DNA of 64,000 nucleotides from NCBI RefSeq assembly GCF_034479615.1, contig NZ_CP140255.1:2542001-2606000 (forward strand), in the 5' to 3' direction. Numbering within the stretch: position 1 is the first letter of the stretch; each line of letters opens with the position of its first letter. Under the pieces are notes generated by a model, which was not told the DNA's origin, made no database searches, and saw nothing but the letters and a program-made list of their open reading frames with translations. A program made the position numbers and the translations under genes. Source of the stretch: Vreelandella neptunia. Lineage in GTDB: Bacteria; Pseudomonadota; Gammaproteobacteria; Pseudomonadales; Halomonadaceae. Below are positions 1-10,961 of this stretch, one piece after another.

Positions 1-43
1 GAAACTGCAGCGCCAGCAGCACACCGAACAAGGCATTTTTCAA
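1..43 (-). CDS. cobS: Adenosylcobinamide-GDP ribazoletransferase CobS, N-terminal fragment (cut by window edge)
   Basis: Only the first 14 codons are visible. They read from a TTG start and give MKNALFGVLLALQF, which resembles the start of CobS, the membrane enzyme that joins adenosylcobinamide-GDP to alpha-ribazole. The TTG overlaps the stop codon of cobU (TTGA). A strong AAGGAGG ribosome binding site lies at 51-57, seven bases upstream, which supports this rare start. Position after cobU is the classic order. The identification rests on a short peptide plus context, so it is likely but not certain. Confidence 0.7.
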   Translation of the reverse strand, partial: MKNALFGVLLALQF

Positions 44-609
44 ACGTTTACCTCCTTCTCATGCTTCCAGTCCTGATGCTTCCACTTAATGGCACAGCCT
101 GCGACCACTTCGAGTACAGAATCGGCCTCTGCCGCTATCCAGCAGTGAGCCCGCTGAAGAAACGCCAGATAGCGCCAGGTTTCAGCATCCGTAGGCGGCA
201 ACGCTTCGTTAATATCATTGGAGACAATCACTAGATAAAGGCTGCGCGCGCGGGCCTCAGCCAGTGCGTTAGCCAGCAACGCTAAGCCCTCTTCTTCGCA
301 TAGCCTGCTGGCGTACAGGACTTGGCTGGCCCAGAGGGTTACGCAGTCCAGCAGCACCGCGCTGCCATCAGGCACCTCGACGAGTGCCTGATCTATTGCC
401 AGCGGTGCTTCTATGGTGATCCATTGAACGGTTTCACTCTGGCCGTTTCTAGTCTGCTGGTGTCGAGCCACCCGCTCAGCCATCTCTTCGTCGTACACCT
501 CAGCAGTGGCCAGGTAATAACAGGGTGAGCTAGCCGCGGCGTCTACCACCCATTGCTCGGCGATATCACTTTTGCCGGAACGCGCCCCGCCGCTAACGAA
601 GACAATCAT
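40..609 (-). CDS. cobU: Bifunctional adenosylcobinamide kinase / adenosylcobinamide-phosphate guanylyltransferase
   Basis: CobU (CobP) phosphorylates adenosylcobinamide and then transfers GMP from GTP, making adenosylcobinamide-GDP for nucleotide loop assembly in the cytoplasm. The protein has 189 residues, close to the usual 180. A P-loop GGARSGKS sits at residues 7-14, and the conserved segment around residues 32-54 contains His50, which matches the guanylylated histidine of the family (ERVARHQQ). It is the fourth gene of a minus-strand cobalamin operon. Its ATG overlaps the stop of the upstream aminotransferase-fold gene by ATGA, and its own stop overlaps the TTG of cobS, so translational coupling is likely on both sides. 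Confidence 0.95.
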   Translation of the reverse strand: MIVFVSGGARSGKSDIAEQWVVDAAASSPCYYLATAEVYDEEMAERVARHQQTRNGQSETVQWITIEAPLAIDQALVEVPDGSAVLLDCVTLWASQVLYASRLCEEEGLALLANALAEARARSLYLVIVSNDINEALPPTDAETWRYLAFLQRAHCWIAAEADSVLEVVAGCAIKWKHQDWKHEKEVNV

Positions 610-1751
610 GCCGTTCCTTTTTTCAAAACATTTTCCAAAACATGTTTCAACACGCTTATCAGCCGTCGATTAGCAGCGGTATCGCGCAGCGCTACCCGCA
701 GCCAATCACCATTGAGCCCGGCAAAATTATGGGTATGACGCACTAAAATACCCCGACGTAGCAGCTGTTCAAATAACGCATCGCTGGTGATTGTCTGCGC
801 GGCACTGGGCCGGATAAGAAAAAAACACGCCTGACTGGGTACGACTTCCAGCCCTAATTGAGCAAGCGCTTGAGCCATGCGCGAGCGCTCGCTGGCCAAC
901 CACCGCTGGGTGCGCCGGGCAAAGGCATCATCTGCCAGCAATGGTGCCACCAGTTCAGCCGCGAGGTGATTGACACTCCAAGGTGGCTGGTGAGCCTGTG
1001 CCGCTTGAACCGTGGCCGCATCCGCCAGCAGATAGCCCAACCGGAGACCCGGCAGGGTATAAAATTTGGTCATTGAGTGGAGCAGCATCAGATGCGGGTA
1101 GCGCACCAGCAGTGGTGCCAACGACGACGCTTGTGACGTCTCGCCCAGCGTCTCACCCACCATATCGATAAAGGCTTCATCGACCACAACGCGGCAACCA
1201 ATCGCAGCGGTGTAATTCATCAGGTCTTCGATTGCTGAGATATCGATAAGCGTAGCGGTCGGATTATTGGGGCGGCATAGAAACAGCACATCGATATCGT
1301 TAAGCCCAGCCATTAGCGCGTCTACGTCCAGCGTAAAGTGCGGCGCGGGCAGCGCGATCTCACTGATTGAAAGCCCATGGGCGCGGCAAGCGCGGGCATA
1401 CTCGCCAAAGCTTGGGGTAATAACCGCCGCTCGCTTACCCGCATGCAGTGCGGCGGCGAGGAAAATTGCCTCCGCACCGCCGTTGGTGAGCAGTACGTGT
1501 TCGGGCTGAAGCTGGTGATGGGTGGCGATGGCCTGACGTGCAGCGGCGTAGTCCGGCGCGGGGTAGCGTTCAAGACCTGCCAGTTGCTTAGCCAGCCAAT
1601 CGCTAACCCAGGCCGGAGGCCCCAAGGGGTTAAGGTTGGCGCTGAAATCTTCCAGGCGGTGATCGGCGGGCAAGCCGAAGTGCGCTAGTAGCGCCTCTGC
1701 TTGGCCGCCGTGCGCGGGCCATGGAGAGCTGGGCGACATAAATTGACTCAT
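606..1751 (-). CDS. cobD: Threonine-phosphate decarboxylase (PLP enzyme), cobalamin synthesis
   Basis: This PLP-dependent fold-type I enzyme makes (R)-1-amino-2-propanol O-2-phosphate from L-threonine phosphate, the linker that CbiB attaches to the corrin. It is called cobD in Salmonella and cobC in Pseudomonas nomenclature. Visible signs are the N-terminal DFSANLNPLGPP motif at 35-46, the TNGGAEAIF cofactor loop at 89-97, the CRPNNPTA segment at 159-166, the Asp of VVVDEAFIDM near 191, and the PLP-binding Lys229 in HSMTKFYTLPGLRLGY. Length of 381 is slightly longer than the family norm of about 360. It overlaps both neighbours by 4 bases (ATGA), inside the cob operon. Confidence 0.92.
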   Translation of the reverse strand: MSQFMSPSSPWPAHGGQAEALLAHFGLPADHRLEDFSANLNPLGPPAWVSDWLAKQLAGLERYPAPDYAAARQAIATHHQLQPEHVLLTNGGAEAIFLAAALHAGKRAAVITPSFGEYARACRAHGLSISEIALPAPHFTLDVDALMAGLNDIDVLFLCRPNNPTATLIDISAIEDLMNYTAAIGCRVVVDEAFIDMVGETLGETSQASSLAPLLVRYPHLMLLHSMTKFYTLPGLRLGYLLADAATVQAAQAHQPPWSVNHLAAELVAPLLADDAFARRTQRWLASERSRMAQALAQLGLEVVPSQACFFLIRPSAAQTITSDALFEQLLRRGILVRHTHNFAGLNGDWLRVALRDTAANRRLISVLKHVLENVLKKGTA

Positions 1752-2752
1752 AGTAGCCCCTTAAAAATGAATGACATGCCCGCTATCACCACAACTGACA
1801 GCAACATAAACAGCAGCCAGGCGCCATGCATTAAGCGCAACGTGGAAGTGATATGGCTGACCCTTAGCACTTCAAACGGCTCGCCTAGGGTCGCGCGGTG
1901 AGACACCACACCTTGATAGACATTGGTGCCGCCCAGTTGAACACCCAGTAGCCTTGCCACCATGGCCTCCGGCCAGCCTGCATTGGGGCTGGGGTGGCGC
2001 GGTGCATCACGGAAGGTGCCCCACAGTGCGCCTTGCCAGCGCAATCGTACAACACCGGCAAGACTTAATAGCAAGCCTGCGAGCCATAGACACAGCGCGG
2101 TTAAGCGTGCCGGTACCCAGTTGGCTAAATCGTCCAGCTTGGCGGAGGCAAAGCCAAAATCGGCATAGCGCTGGTTTTTGTAGCCTACCATCGAATCAAG
2201 AGTATTGACGGCCTTGTAAGCCAGCGCTAGCGGCGCTCCACCGATCAGGGCAAAGAACAACGGCGCGGTGATGCCATCCACGGTGTTTTCCGCCACTGTT
2301 TCCACCGTACCCCGGGTAATCTCCGCTTCGTCTAGATTTTGCGTATCGCGGCCGACAATCATCCCCAGCGCCGTGCGGGCGGCAGGCAAATCGCCTTGAG
2401 TAAGCGGTTTGATCACGGCGCTAGCCGCATCGCCCAGACCCTTGATAGCTAGCGTAGTTGAGAGCAACCAAAGCTCGGCAATCAGCGCCAGGCCAGGGTG
2501 CAGCGCTGCTAGCAATATCAACAACAGCCAGCTAATACTCCATACGCCGCCAACGACAAAAATGGTTAGCATAAAGCCACTAACTCTGCGCTGCTGTTCG
2601 GTGCCGCGATTCCATAGCCGCTCAAAAGCACTGATAAAGCGCCCGATCAGCACCACTGGGTGGGGCAACGAACGCGGGTCGCCAACCACTAAATCAATCA
2701 CAATGGCCAGAACAATCAGGGTAATTCCGCCAAGTGTGACGCCTGGGATCAT
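1748..2752 (-). CDS. cbiB: Adenosylcobinamide-phosphate synthase, membrane protein
   Basis: CbiB (also called CobD) couples adenosylcobyric acid to aminopropanol phosphate or its precursor in the inner membrane. The 334-residue protein is mostly hydrophobic with several membrane segments. The family landmarks GDPRSLPHPVVLIGR near residues 24-38 and VAENTVDGITAPLFFALIGG in the middle, followed by KAVNTLDSMVGYKN, are all present. The ATG start overlaps the cobT stop (ATGA), and its stop overlaps the start of the decarboxylase in the same way. It may also serve as membrane anchor for late cobalamin enzymes, as proposed for the family. Confidence 0.94.
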   Translation of the reverse strand: MIPGVTLGGITLIVLAIVIDLVVGDPRSLPHPVVLIGRFISAFERLWNRGTEQQRRVSGFMLTIFVVGGVWSISWLLLILLAALHPGLALIAELWLLSTTLAIKGLGDAASAVIKPLTQGDLPAARTALGMIVGRDTQNLDEAEITRGTVETVAENTVDGITAPLFFALIGGAPLALAYKAVNTLDSMVGYKNQRYADFGFASAKLDDLANWVPARLTALCLWLAGLLLSLAGVVRLRWQGALWGTFRDAPRHPSPNAGWPEAMVARLLGVQLGGTNVYQGVVSHRATLGEPFEVLRVSHITSTLRLMHGAWLLFMLLSVVVIAGMSFIFKGLL

Positions 2753-3798
2753 GATGATGCCTTATCGCTAACACCGGCATCGGTAAAGGTAGCCATTTCC
2801 GCCACCATCGCTGTCGCCGCTTGCAGCAATGGATACGCCAGCGCAGCACCACTGCCTTCACCTAGCCGCATGCCCATATCGAGCAGTGGCTTGGCCTCCA
2901 GTGCTTTTAATGCCACATCGTGACCTGGCTCCTGGGAGCGATGGCCAAAAATCAGATAGCCACGCACGGCGGGGGAGATTCGGCAGGCGGTTAGCGCGGC
3001 GACGGTGGCAATAAAGCCATCCACAATGGTCGGTAACCGCTGGGCCGCTGCGGCCAGATAAGCGCCGGTCATAGCAGCTATTTCGAGGCCACCAAACTTG
3101 CCCAGCACCTCTAAAGGCGCCTGAGCGTTAGCGCTGCGCGCAGCAATAGCGCGTTCAATCACCGCCACTTTGTGCGCCTGCTGCTGTGGGTTAATCCCGG
3201 TTCCTGCGCCCACCACGCTTGCCACTGACTCACCCGTCAGCACTGCCAGCATTGCACTGCTGGCGGTGGTATTGGCAATGCCCATTTCGCCAACAATAAG
3301 GCACTTTGCACCTGCCCTTTTTGCTCGGTTAACGGCTGCAATACCCACATCAATCGCGGCTATGGCTTGATCCAACTGCATCGCGTCTTCTACCACCATA
3401 TTGGCCGTGCCATGGCGCACTCTGGCCGAGGTCACCTCAGGCAGTGTTAAAGGCGAAGCAACGCCCACATCCACAATCTCGACCTGCGCATCTATCTGCC
3501 GGGCGAATACATTGATGGCCGCCCCACCGTTGGCAAAGTTGGCTACCATCTGGGCGGTCACTGCTTGGGGAAAGGCTGACACGCCTTCAGCAGCGACCCC
3601 GTGATCAGCGGCAAACACAACCACCGCAGGCGGCGTCACGCTGGGCTTGAGCTCACCGGTGATGGCGCTCAGTTGAATAGCCAGCTCTTCCAAGGCACCC
3701 AAACTACCTGGCGGCTTGGTCAGTGTATCCAAGTAGCGACGCGTCTCTTCACCGGCATTGAAATCAACTGACTGAATGTGGTCAACAATGGCGTGCAT
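2749..3798 (-). CDS. cobT: Nicotinate-nucleotide--dimethylbenzimidazole phosphoribosyltransferase
   Basis: CobT activates 5,6-dimethylbenzimidazole to alpha-ribazole phosphate with nicotinate mononucleotide as donor, the lower-ligand branch of B12 assembly. The 349-residue length is typical. Conserved segments seen are TKPPGSLG near residue 27, VVVFAADHGVAAEGVSAFP near 60, GEMGIANTTASSA near 170 and the catalytic glutamate (about Glu314) in RLGEGSGAAL near the C terminus. It is the first gene of the minus-strand cob operon. A GGAG sits five bases before the ATG. The 281-base region between it and edd shows no cobalamin riboswitch signature that I can recognise. Confidence 0.95.
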   Translation of the reverse strand: MHAIVDHIQSVDFNAGEETRRYLDTLTKPPGSLGALEELAIQLSAITGELKPSVTPPAVVVFAADHGVAAEGVSAFPQAVTAQMVANFANGGAAINVFARQIDAQVEIVDVGVASPLTLPEVTSARVRHGTANMVVEDAMQLDQAIAAIDVGIAAVNRAKRAGAKCLIVGEMGIANTTASSAMLAVLTGESVASVVGAGTGINPQQQAHKVAVIERAIAARSANAQAPLEVLGKFGGLEIAAMTGAYLAAAAQRLPTIVDGFIATVAALTACRISPAVRGYLIFGHRSQEPGHDVALKALEAKPLLDMGMRLGEGSGAALAYPLLQAATAMVAEMATFTDAGVSDKASS

Positions 3799-3966
3799 GC
3801 AGGCTCCAGCCCACTAGGGGTCATCAAACATTCAAAGGCAAAGCGCAAAATGGTAGCAAAAGCCTGAGTGCTATACTTGCTATTTCATTAGCGGGTCTTC
3901 CACCCTGTCAGGATGTTAAGGCTTCATTTAGATATTTCGAGTGGCGTACTTGCCACCTTATATTCG

Positions 3967-3981
3967 AGTAATAAAACTACA
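3967..3981. promoter_or_regulatory. HexR-like operator, distal site upstream of edd
   Basis: The 15-base palindrome AGTAATAAAACTACA has the 6-3-6 form of gammaproteobacterial HexR sites (about TGTAAT-N3-ATTACA, recalled consensus). It lies about 100 bases before edd and 48 bases before the second copy. HexR, a KDPG-responsive RpiR-family repressor, controls edd in relatives. The hexR gene is not in this window, so the assignment is by motif only. Confidence 0.6.
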
Positions 3982-4028
3982 AATATGGTTTTTATTGCCG
4001 TAAAGTCTCTTATATCGACGCCAAAAAA

Positions 4029-4043
4029 TGTAAAATAACTACA
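4029..4043. promoter_or_regulatory. HexR-like operator, proximal site upstream of edd
   Basis: TGTAAAATAACTACA keeps both outer half-sites (TGTA and TACA) of the HexR palindrome and lies 37 bases before the edd ATG, a position expected to overlap the promoter or transcript start. The same motif recurs before zwf, gap, pyk and pgi in this window, which makes chance unlikely. Confidence 0.7.
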
Positions 4044-4079
4044 AGCTTCACTCACCGTCTCTATCATGCAGAGGTCCCT

Positions 4080-5968
<1,889 letters not shown>

Positions 5969-5969
<1 letters not shown>

Positions 5970-6934
5970 TGCGACCGGCACTTATCGGCGACATCGGGGG
6001 AACCAACGCACGCTTGGCATTGGTTTCTCCCGGTGAAGTAACCCCCCACGATATTTTGAACCTACCCTGCGCCGACTACCCCGGCGTTATAGAAGCGGTT
6101 CAAGACTACCTGCACCGCGTGGGCGCCACCGGGGACAACGCGCCTCAAGAGGCGTGTTTAGCTTTTGCCTGCCCCGTTCACGCTGAACGGGTCAAAATGA
6201 CCAATAACCACTGGGATTTTTTGAAAAGCGACGTTCAGCAACAGTTGAATCTATCGCTATTCAAGGTCATCAACGATTTTACCGCCCAGGCGCTGGGCGT
6301 CCCCCATGTGGCATCCAGTGATTTGGTCGAGGTTCAGCCGGGTCACACCCAGGCGCACTCCACACGCTTAATCATCGGCCCAGGCACCGGGCTTGGCGTT
6401 GCCGGGGTCTTTCCTGGGCAACACGCCTGGATTCCGCTGCCCACCGAAGGCGGTCATGTCACCTTTGCCCCCACGGACAGTACCGAGCGGGCACTGTTGG
6501 ATGTATTTCTGCAGCGTCACAAACGGGTGAGCGTAGAGCGCATCTTGTGCGGCCAGGGTTTATTGGAGCTGTACCAAGCCTACTGCACCCTTGAGGGAAT
6601 GGAGCCGCGCTTTACCAGCCCAGCGGAGGTGACCACAGCGGCTAATGAAGGCGATAGCCTCGCCACTGCTGCCCTGCTGCGCTTTCTCAAAATACTTGGC
6701 GATGTGTGCGGCGATGCCACCCTGACCATGGGCGCAAGGGGTGGGGTTTATCTATGTGGCGGCATTCTTCCCCGCTTGCTGGAGTGGCTGCCGAAAAGCG
6801 AACTGCGCGAGGCCTTTGTCAACAAAGGCCGTATGGGCACCTATAACGCTGACATCCCCGTGTGGGTGGTGACTGCCCCCTGGACGGGCCTGCTAGGTGC
6901 CGCCGAAGCACTGCATAACGAAGAAGTTTTCTGA
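5969..6934 (+). CDS. glk: Glucokinase
   Basis: Glk phosphorylates cytoplasmic glucose with ATP, feeding Zwf and the ED pathway. The 321-residue protein has the phosphate-binding motif IGDIGGTNAR at residues 6-15, the segment FACPVHAERVKMTNNHW, the catalytic Asp103 in INDFTAQALG, and the GPGTGLGVAG loop. This is the proteobacterial Glk family rather than the ROK type, since no ROK zinc-binding CxCGxxGC motif is present. It shares one base with the edd stop. Glucose released by the two alpha-glucosidases in this window is its likely substrate source, because no glucose PTS gene is seen here. Confidence 0.95.
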
Positions 6935-6981
6935 CAACATTTTTTAATAACATTCCTAACAATATCAATATGGAACCTGCT

Positions 6982-7851
6982 ATGCCCGCTGCCACCTTTG
7001 ATGTGCCGTTTCTGCTAGGCATGATGCGCCTGCACGAAACACCCGCTATGCACGAACCGGAGCGATTAGCAGAATGGATCGAAGCGCGCCTGGAACAGGG
7101 CCTGAACTGGTTTGACCATGCGGACATTTATGGCAGCGGCCAAGGAGAGACGCTTTTTGGCGCCGCTCTACGAGCGCGCCCTGCCCTGACTCAGCGGGTC
7201 AAGGTCGTCACCAAAGCGAGCATTGCTAACGACAACCCCGCCCCCGGTTCGGGTAAGGTAAAGCACTACAACGCCAGCCCTGCGTATCTTAATAGCGCCA
7301 TTGATGCCTCACTTGTACGCTTGAATGTCGAACGCCTCGATCATTTCCTGATTCACCGTCCCGATCTCTTGATGAACGCAGAAGCGACCGGCCGCGCCCT
7401 GGATGACGCCATTGAAGCAGGCAAAATTGGCGCGGCGGGGGTTTCCAATCACCTGCCCAGCCAGTGGCGGCGCTTGCAGGGCGCCATGCATCACCGCTTA
7501 TCAGCCAACCAGATCGAGCTCTCGATTGCCCACACGACGCCGCTGTTTGACGGCGACTTTGATGACCTAGGTGCCGACGGCCACGCGCCCATGGCGTGGT
7601 CGCCCCTGGCAGGCGGGCAACTGATGCAAGGTGCCGTTGGCGAATGTTTGGCTAAGTGGGCAACAGAGCTTGATAGCTCCCCCAGCGCTTTAGCGCTGGC
7701 ATGGCTGCGTAGTCTTCCCAACTCGCCAGTGCCGGTGATCGGAAGCGTTAAACCTGAGCGAATCAACGACATGCTCAAAGGCCCTGCCACGCTACCCCGG
7801 GAAGCCTGGTATGAATTGCTGGAAGCCGCCCGCGGCCACTGCGTGGCATAA
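6982..7851 (+). CDS. Aldo/keto reductase, YdhF-like
   Basis: This is a single-domain TIM-barrel oxidoreductase that should reduce an aldehyde or ketone with NADPH; the substrate is unknown. The AKR catalytic tetrad is visible as Asp45 and Tyr50 (FDHADIYG), Lys78 (VTKAS) and His125 (FLIHRPD). The closest recognisable relative is E. coli YdhF. An in-frame ATG exists 12 bases earlier, but the ATG chosen here has a GGA a few bases upstream and gives the usual N terminus; the choice is tentative. It follows glk by about 45 bases on the same strand and may belong to the same transcript, but a role in ED metabolism is not shown. Confidence 0.85.
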   Translation: MPAATFDVPFLLGMMRLHETPAMHEPERLAEWIEARLEQGLNWFDHADIYGSGQGETLFGAALRARPALTQRVKVVTKASIANDNPAPGSGKVKHYNASPAYLNSAIDASLVRLNVERLDHFLIHRPDLLMNAEATGRALDDAIEAGKIGAAGVSNHLPSQWRRLQGAMHHRLSANQIELSIAHTTPLFDGDFDDLGADGHAPMAWSPLAGGQLMQGAVGECLAKWATELDSSPSALALAWLRSLPNSPVPVIGSVKPERINDMLKGPATLPREAWYELLEAARGHCVA

Positions 7852-7917
7852 GGCTATTTTGTATAAAACGACGCGTTACAAAACAACTATTACGTTAATT
7901 ACACTAAGGAGCCAATG

Positions 7918-8865
7918 ATGACGCCAGTTATCGCGTTTGGGGAAGCGCTGGTTGATATGCTCTCCAGCCGTTTAGGGGCGGCGACAGATGCCCAGGAAAC
8001 CTTTACACCCTACGCCGGTGGTGCTCCCGCTAACGTGGCGGTCGCCTGCGCCCGCTTGGGCGTTCCTAGCCAATTTTTAGGCATGGTGGGCGACGATACG
8101 TTCGGGCATTTTTTAGTGCGTGAACTCAAAAGCCACGGTGTAGACATCAGCGGCGTGGTATTTACCCAAGAAGCCCGCACGGCGCTGGCGTTCGTTTCCC
8201 GGGATGACGTGGGCGAACGCACCTTTGATTTCTATCGCCCGCCCGCTGCTGACCTGCTTTATCGCCTTGAGCATTTACCCCATGGCGTATTCGAGAACCC
8301 TGCCATTCTGCACTTGTGCAGTAACAGCCTGACCGACCCAGAGATCGCCGACGTTACCCTGGCGATGGCCACCATGGCCAAGCGCGCAGGCTGTTTGGTC
8401 AGCGTAGATGCCAACCTACGCCACAACCTGTGGCCCGACGGCGAAGCGGATGCCAGCTTAGTCACACAGTTGCTAGACGGCGCTGAACTGCTCAAGCTGT
8501 CACAGGAAGAGCTCGACTACTTGCGCGCAGATCATCCTGCAGAATCGTGGCTATCAGAGCGGCTGGTGGCAGGGGTAAAAGTTATTTTGATTACTGACGG
8601 CCCCAATGATGTCGTAATCAAAGGCGTCGGTATTGACCAGCGCATTGCGCCACCCAAAGTGGAAGCGGTAGATACCACCGCTGGGGGCGACGCCTTTATT
8701 GGCGGGCTGTTGGCAGAGCTCTCGGCCCACGGCATCGATGAAAACTGGCAGAACGATGCTGATTTTCTCCACCGCGCGGTGGATACCGCCTGCCGCTGTG
8801 GTGCCCATACCGTTACTCGGCCAGGCGCTTATGCAGCGCTGCCAACGCGAGCGGATATTGGCTAA
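7918..8865 (+). CDS. Fructokinase, PfkB (ribokinase) family
   Basis: The protein is a PfkB-fold sugar kinase, most like fructokinases of the ScrK type, which make fructose-6-phosphate from free fructose. The N-terminal GGAPANVAVACARLG stretch (34-48) and the C-terminal signature DTTAGGDAF with catalytic Asp258 are intact. Two adjacent ATG codons occur; the second was chosen because AAGGAG at 7906-7911 is six bases before it and only three before the first. A 2-keto-3-deoxygluconate kinase is the main alternative within the family. A rho-independent terminator follows. With Pgi this gene would send fructose into the ED route independently of the fructose PTS. Confidence 0.85.
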   Translation: MTPVIAFGEALVDMLSSRLGAATDAQETFTPYAGGAPANVAVACARLGVPSQFLGMVGDDTFGHFLVRELKSHGVDISGVVFTQEARTALAFVSRDDVGERTFDFYRPPAADLLYRLEHLPHGVFENPAILHLCSNSLTDPEIADVTLAMATMAKRAGCLVSVDANLRHNLWPDGEADASLVTQLLDGAELLKLSQEELDYLRADHPAESWLSERLVAGVKVILITDGPNDVVIKGVGIDQRIAPPKVEAVDTTAGGDAFIGGLLAELSAHGIDENWQNDADFLHRAVDTACRCGAHTVTRPGAYAALPTRADIG

Positions 8866-8895
8866 GCAAGTAAAGCTATAACCCATTAACAAATG

Positions 8896-8923
8896 GCGCG
8901 CCCGACACAGGCGCGCTTTTTTT
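8896..8923 (+). terminator. Rho-independent terminator after the fructokinase gene
   Basis: A seven-pair stem GCGCGCC / GGCGCGC with a seven-base loop is followed by a run of seven T. It closes the edd-glk cluster and separates it from the galactonate operon. Confidence 0.9.
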
Positions 8924-8990
8924 ATGCTTCTTAGGGGTCAACTCGTCGCCAATCTAATTCGGACTTATGTCTAAAGCGGCTCGCTTGTGG

Positions 8991-9005
8991 AAATGTCAGA
9001 CATTT
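8991..9005. promoter_or_regulatory. Candidate operator of the GntR regulator (dgo operon)
   Basis: AAATGTCAGACATTT is a perfect 7-1-7 palindrome 42 bases before the GntR gene. The GTC-N-GAC core fits FadR-subfamily GntR operators (GT-N3-AC). A near copy (13 of 15 bases) sits before the sodium/solute symporter gene at 15498-15512 and nowhere else that I noticed. Confidence 0.65.
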
Positions 9006-9046
9006 AATAAACTAGTGTTTACCTAATAAAGAACAAGAGATCACCG

Positions 9047-9766
9047 ATGACGCTGGACGCTCTACCGCCCCACCAGGGTGGCGCTGAACAGTTAGCCCGT
9101 TTACTCGCCCAGGCACTGCTGGCAGGCCATTGGCAGCCAGGCGATGTTTTCCCTCGCGAGCTGGATCTCGGCAAACACTTTGCCGTTAGTCGTAACCAAG
9201 TGCGTAACGCACTCACCAGCCTCACCGCTGCGGGGCTATTAGAGCGCACCGCGGGCCGAGGCACGCTGGTTCGCGAGATGGGCGATTGGCATCTACTCGA
9301 CCCACTGATGAGCGAATGGATGACCGGGCTGGTCAACCTTGACCCGCAGTTGGTCAGGGCCATCTACGCCTTTCGTTTTTCTGCTGAACCGATAGTCGCA
9401 GGACTTGCTGCACAAGCAGCCCAGGCTGAAGACATAGAGCGCCTGGAAAGTGCCTTTGCCGGTATGGAGAGCAGTGCAGGCAGCGTTGATTCGCGTGCTG
9501 AGCATGCCGAGTATGACGTCGCCTTTCACGACGCCACCTACCGGGCCAGCCACAATTTAGTCTGGCGGCAAATGGGCCATTTATTGCGCCCTTCGATCAT
9601 GGCACTGATACATCGCTCGCAACACCACACGGACACCCTGGACGACAGTCTCACGCGCCACCGCCAGGTACTTGACGCGATCCGCAGCCGCGATGCCAGC
9701 GCCGCAGAAACCGCCGCGAGAGAAGTGCTGCGCCGCACGGCCATCGACCTTGGCATCGTCAGTTAA
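9047..9766 (+). CDS. dgoR: GntR-family (FadR subfamily) transcriptional regulator, probable DgoR
   Basis: The 239-residue protein has an N-terminal winged helix (about residues 12-75, with PGDVFPRELDLGKHFAVSRN and GLLERTAGRGTLV) and a C-terminal all-helical FCD ligand domain (about 105-230) that usually binds an organic acid through metal-held histidines. It opens the operon that continues with dgoD, dgoK and dgoA 43 bases later, so it most likely represses galactonate catabolism and responds to galactonate or a pathway intermediate. A perfect palindrome lies just upstream and suggests self-regulation. The DgoR name rests on position and subfamily. Confidence 0.82.
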   Translation: MTLDALPPHQGGAEQLARLLAQALLAGHWQPGDVFPRELDLGKHFAVSRNQVRNALTSLTAAGLLERTAGRGTLVREMGDWHLLDPLMSEWMTGLVNLDPQLVRAIYAFRFSAEPIVAGLAAQAAQAEDIERLESAFAGMESSAGSVDSRAEHAEYDVAFHDATYRASHNLVWRQMGHLLRPSIMALIHRSQHHTDTLDDSLTRHRQVLDAIRSRDASAAETAAREVLRRTAIDLGIVS

Positions 9767-9809
9767 CAGTTACTCAATGAATATTTCCTATTCAGAAGGA
9801 TGACCGAAC

Positions 9810-10958
9810 ATGAAAATCACCAAACTCAAGACCTGGCAAGTACCCCCTCGCTGGCTGTTCCTTAAAATTGAGACTGACGAAGGCTGCTACGGCTGGGGTG
9901 AACCGGTAATTGAAGGCCGCGCCGCCACCGTTGAAGCCGCCGTGCACGAGCTTTCCGACTACTTGATCGGCCAAGACCCGCACCGCATCGAGCACCTTTG
10001 GAACACCATGTATCGCGCCGGTTTTTATCGCGGCGGGCCTATTCTGATGAGTGCGATTGCCGGTATTGACCAGGCGCTGTGGGATCTTAAAGGCCGCGAT
10101 CTGGGTGTGCCCGTACACCAGCTGTTAGGCGGTGCCGTGCGCGACAAAATGCGCATGTATGCCTGGACCGGTGGCGACCGCCCAAGCGACGTGGGCGCTG
10201 GCGCTAAAGCGTTGGTCGAAAAAGGCTTCACGGCCTTTAAAATGAACGGTACCCCCGAAATGCAAATCGTCGACTCCCACCGCAAGGTCGATGAAGCCGT
10301 CGCCCGGGTGGCAGAAGCCCGCAACGCCGTTGGGCCAGATGTCGGTATCGGCATCGACTTTCATGGCCGCGTGCACCGCCCTATGGCCAAAGCGCTGCTG
10401 CGCGAGCTGGAACCCTTTCACCCCATGTTTGTGGAAGAGCCGGTCGCCCCGGAACATCTGCCCTGCTTGAAAGATATTGCCGGTGGTTTAGGCTACCCAT
10501 TGGCAACTGGCGAGCGGCTGCATACCCGTTTCCAGTTCCGCGATTTGCTGGCCGACGGCATGATCGACATTATTCAACCGGATATTTCCCACTGCGGCGG
10601 CATTAGCGAAGGCCTCAAAATCGCCGCCCTGGCTTCCGCTTACGACGTCGCCTTAGCGCCCCACTGCCCGCTCGGCCCGTTAACCCTGGCCGCCTCTTTA
10701 CAGCTCGATGCGGTCAGCCACAACGCCTTTATCCAAGAGCAGAGCATGGGCATCCACTACAACCAGGGCAACGACGTCCTTGATTACTTGGTCGATAAAT
10801 CCGCCCTCGCCATTGAAGACGGCTTCTGCGCCATTCCCCAGGGCCCAGGCCTTGGTGTCGAGATCAACGAAGAATTCGTTGAAGAGCGCGCCAAAGTGGG
10901 CCACCGTTGGCGCAACCCGGTTTGGACTCACGAAGACGGCTCTATTGCGGAGTGGTAA
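9810..10958 (+). CDS. dgoD: D-galactonate dehydratase
   Basis: DgoD converts D-galactonate to 2-dehydro-3-deoxy-D-galactonate. The 382-residue enolase-superfamily protein matches my memory of E. coli DgoD across its length, including numbering of the active-site residues: metal ligands Asp183, Glu209 and Glu235, and the acid/base residues His185 and His285 ([27 protein letters not shown]). An AAGGA lies about ten bases before the ATG. It is followed by the kinase and aldolase of the same pathway, which confirms substrate class. Confidence 0.96.
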   Translation: MKITKLKTWQVPPRWLFLKIETDEGCYGWGEPVIEGRAATVEAAVHELSDYLIGQDPHRIEHLWNTMYRAGFYRGGPILMSAIAGIDQALWDLKGRDLGVPVHQLLGGAVRDKMRMYAWTGGDRPSDVGAGAKALVEKGFTAFKMNGTPEMQIVDSHRKVDEAVARVAEARNAVGPDVGIGIDFHGRVHRPMAKALLRELEPFHPMFVEEPVAPEHLPCLKDIAGGLGYPLATGERLHTRFQFRDLLADGMIDIIQPDISHCGGISEGLKIAALASAYDVALAPHCPLGPLTLAASLQLDAVSHNAFIQEQSMGIHYNQGNDVLDYLVDKSALAIEDGFCAIPQGPGLGVEINEEFVEERAKVGHRWRNPVWTHEDGSIAEW

Positions 10959-10961
10959 GAC

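Noticed and set aside
3799..4079. Cobalamin riboswitch before cobT
   Set aside because: The typical conserved B12-box and core sequences were not found on the minus strand, only a small GTGGC/GCCAC hairpin.
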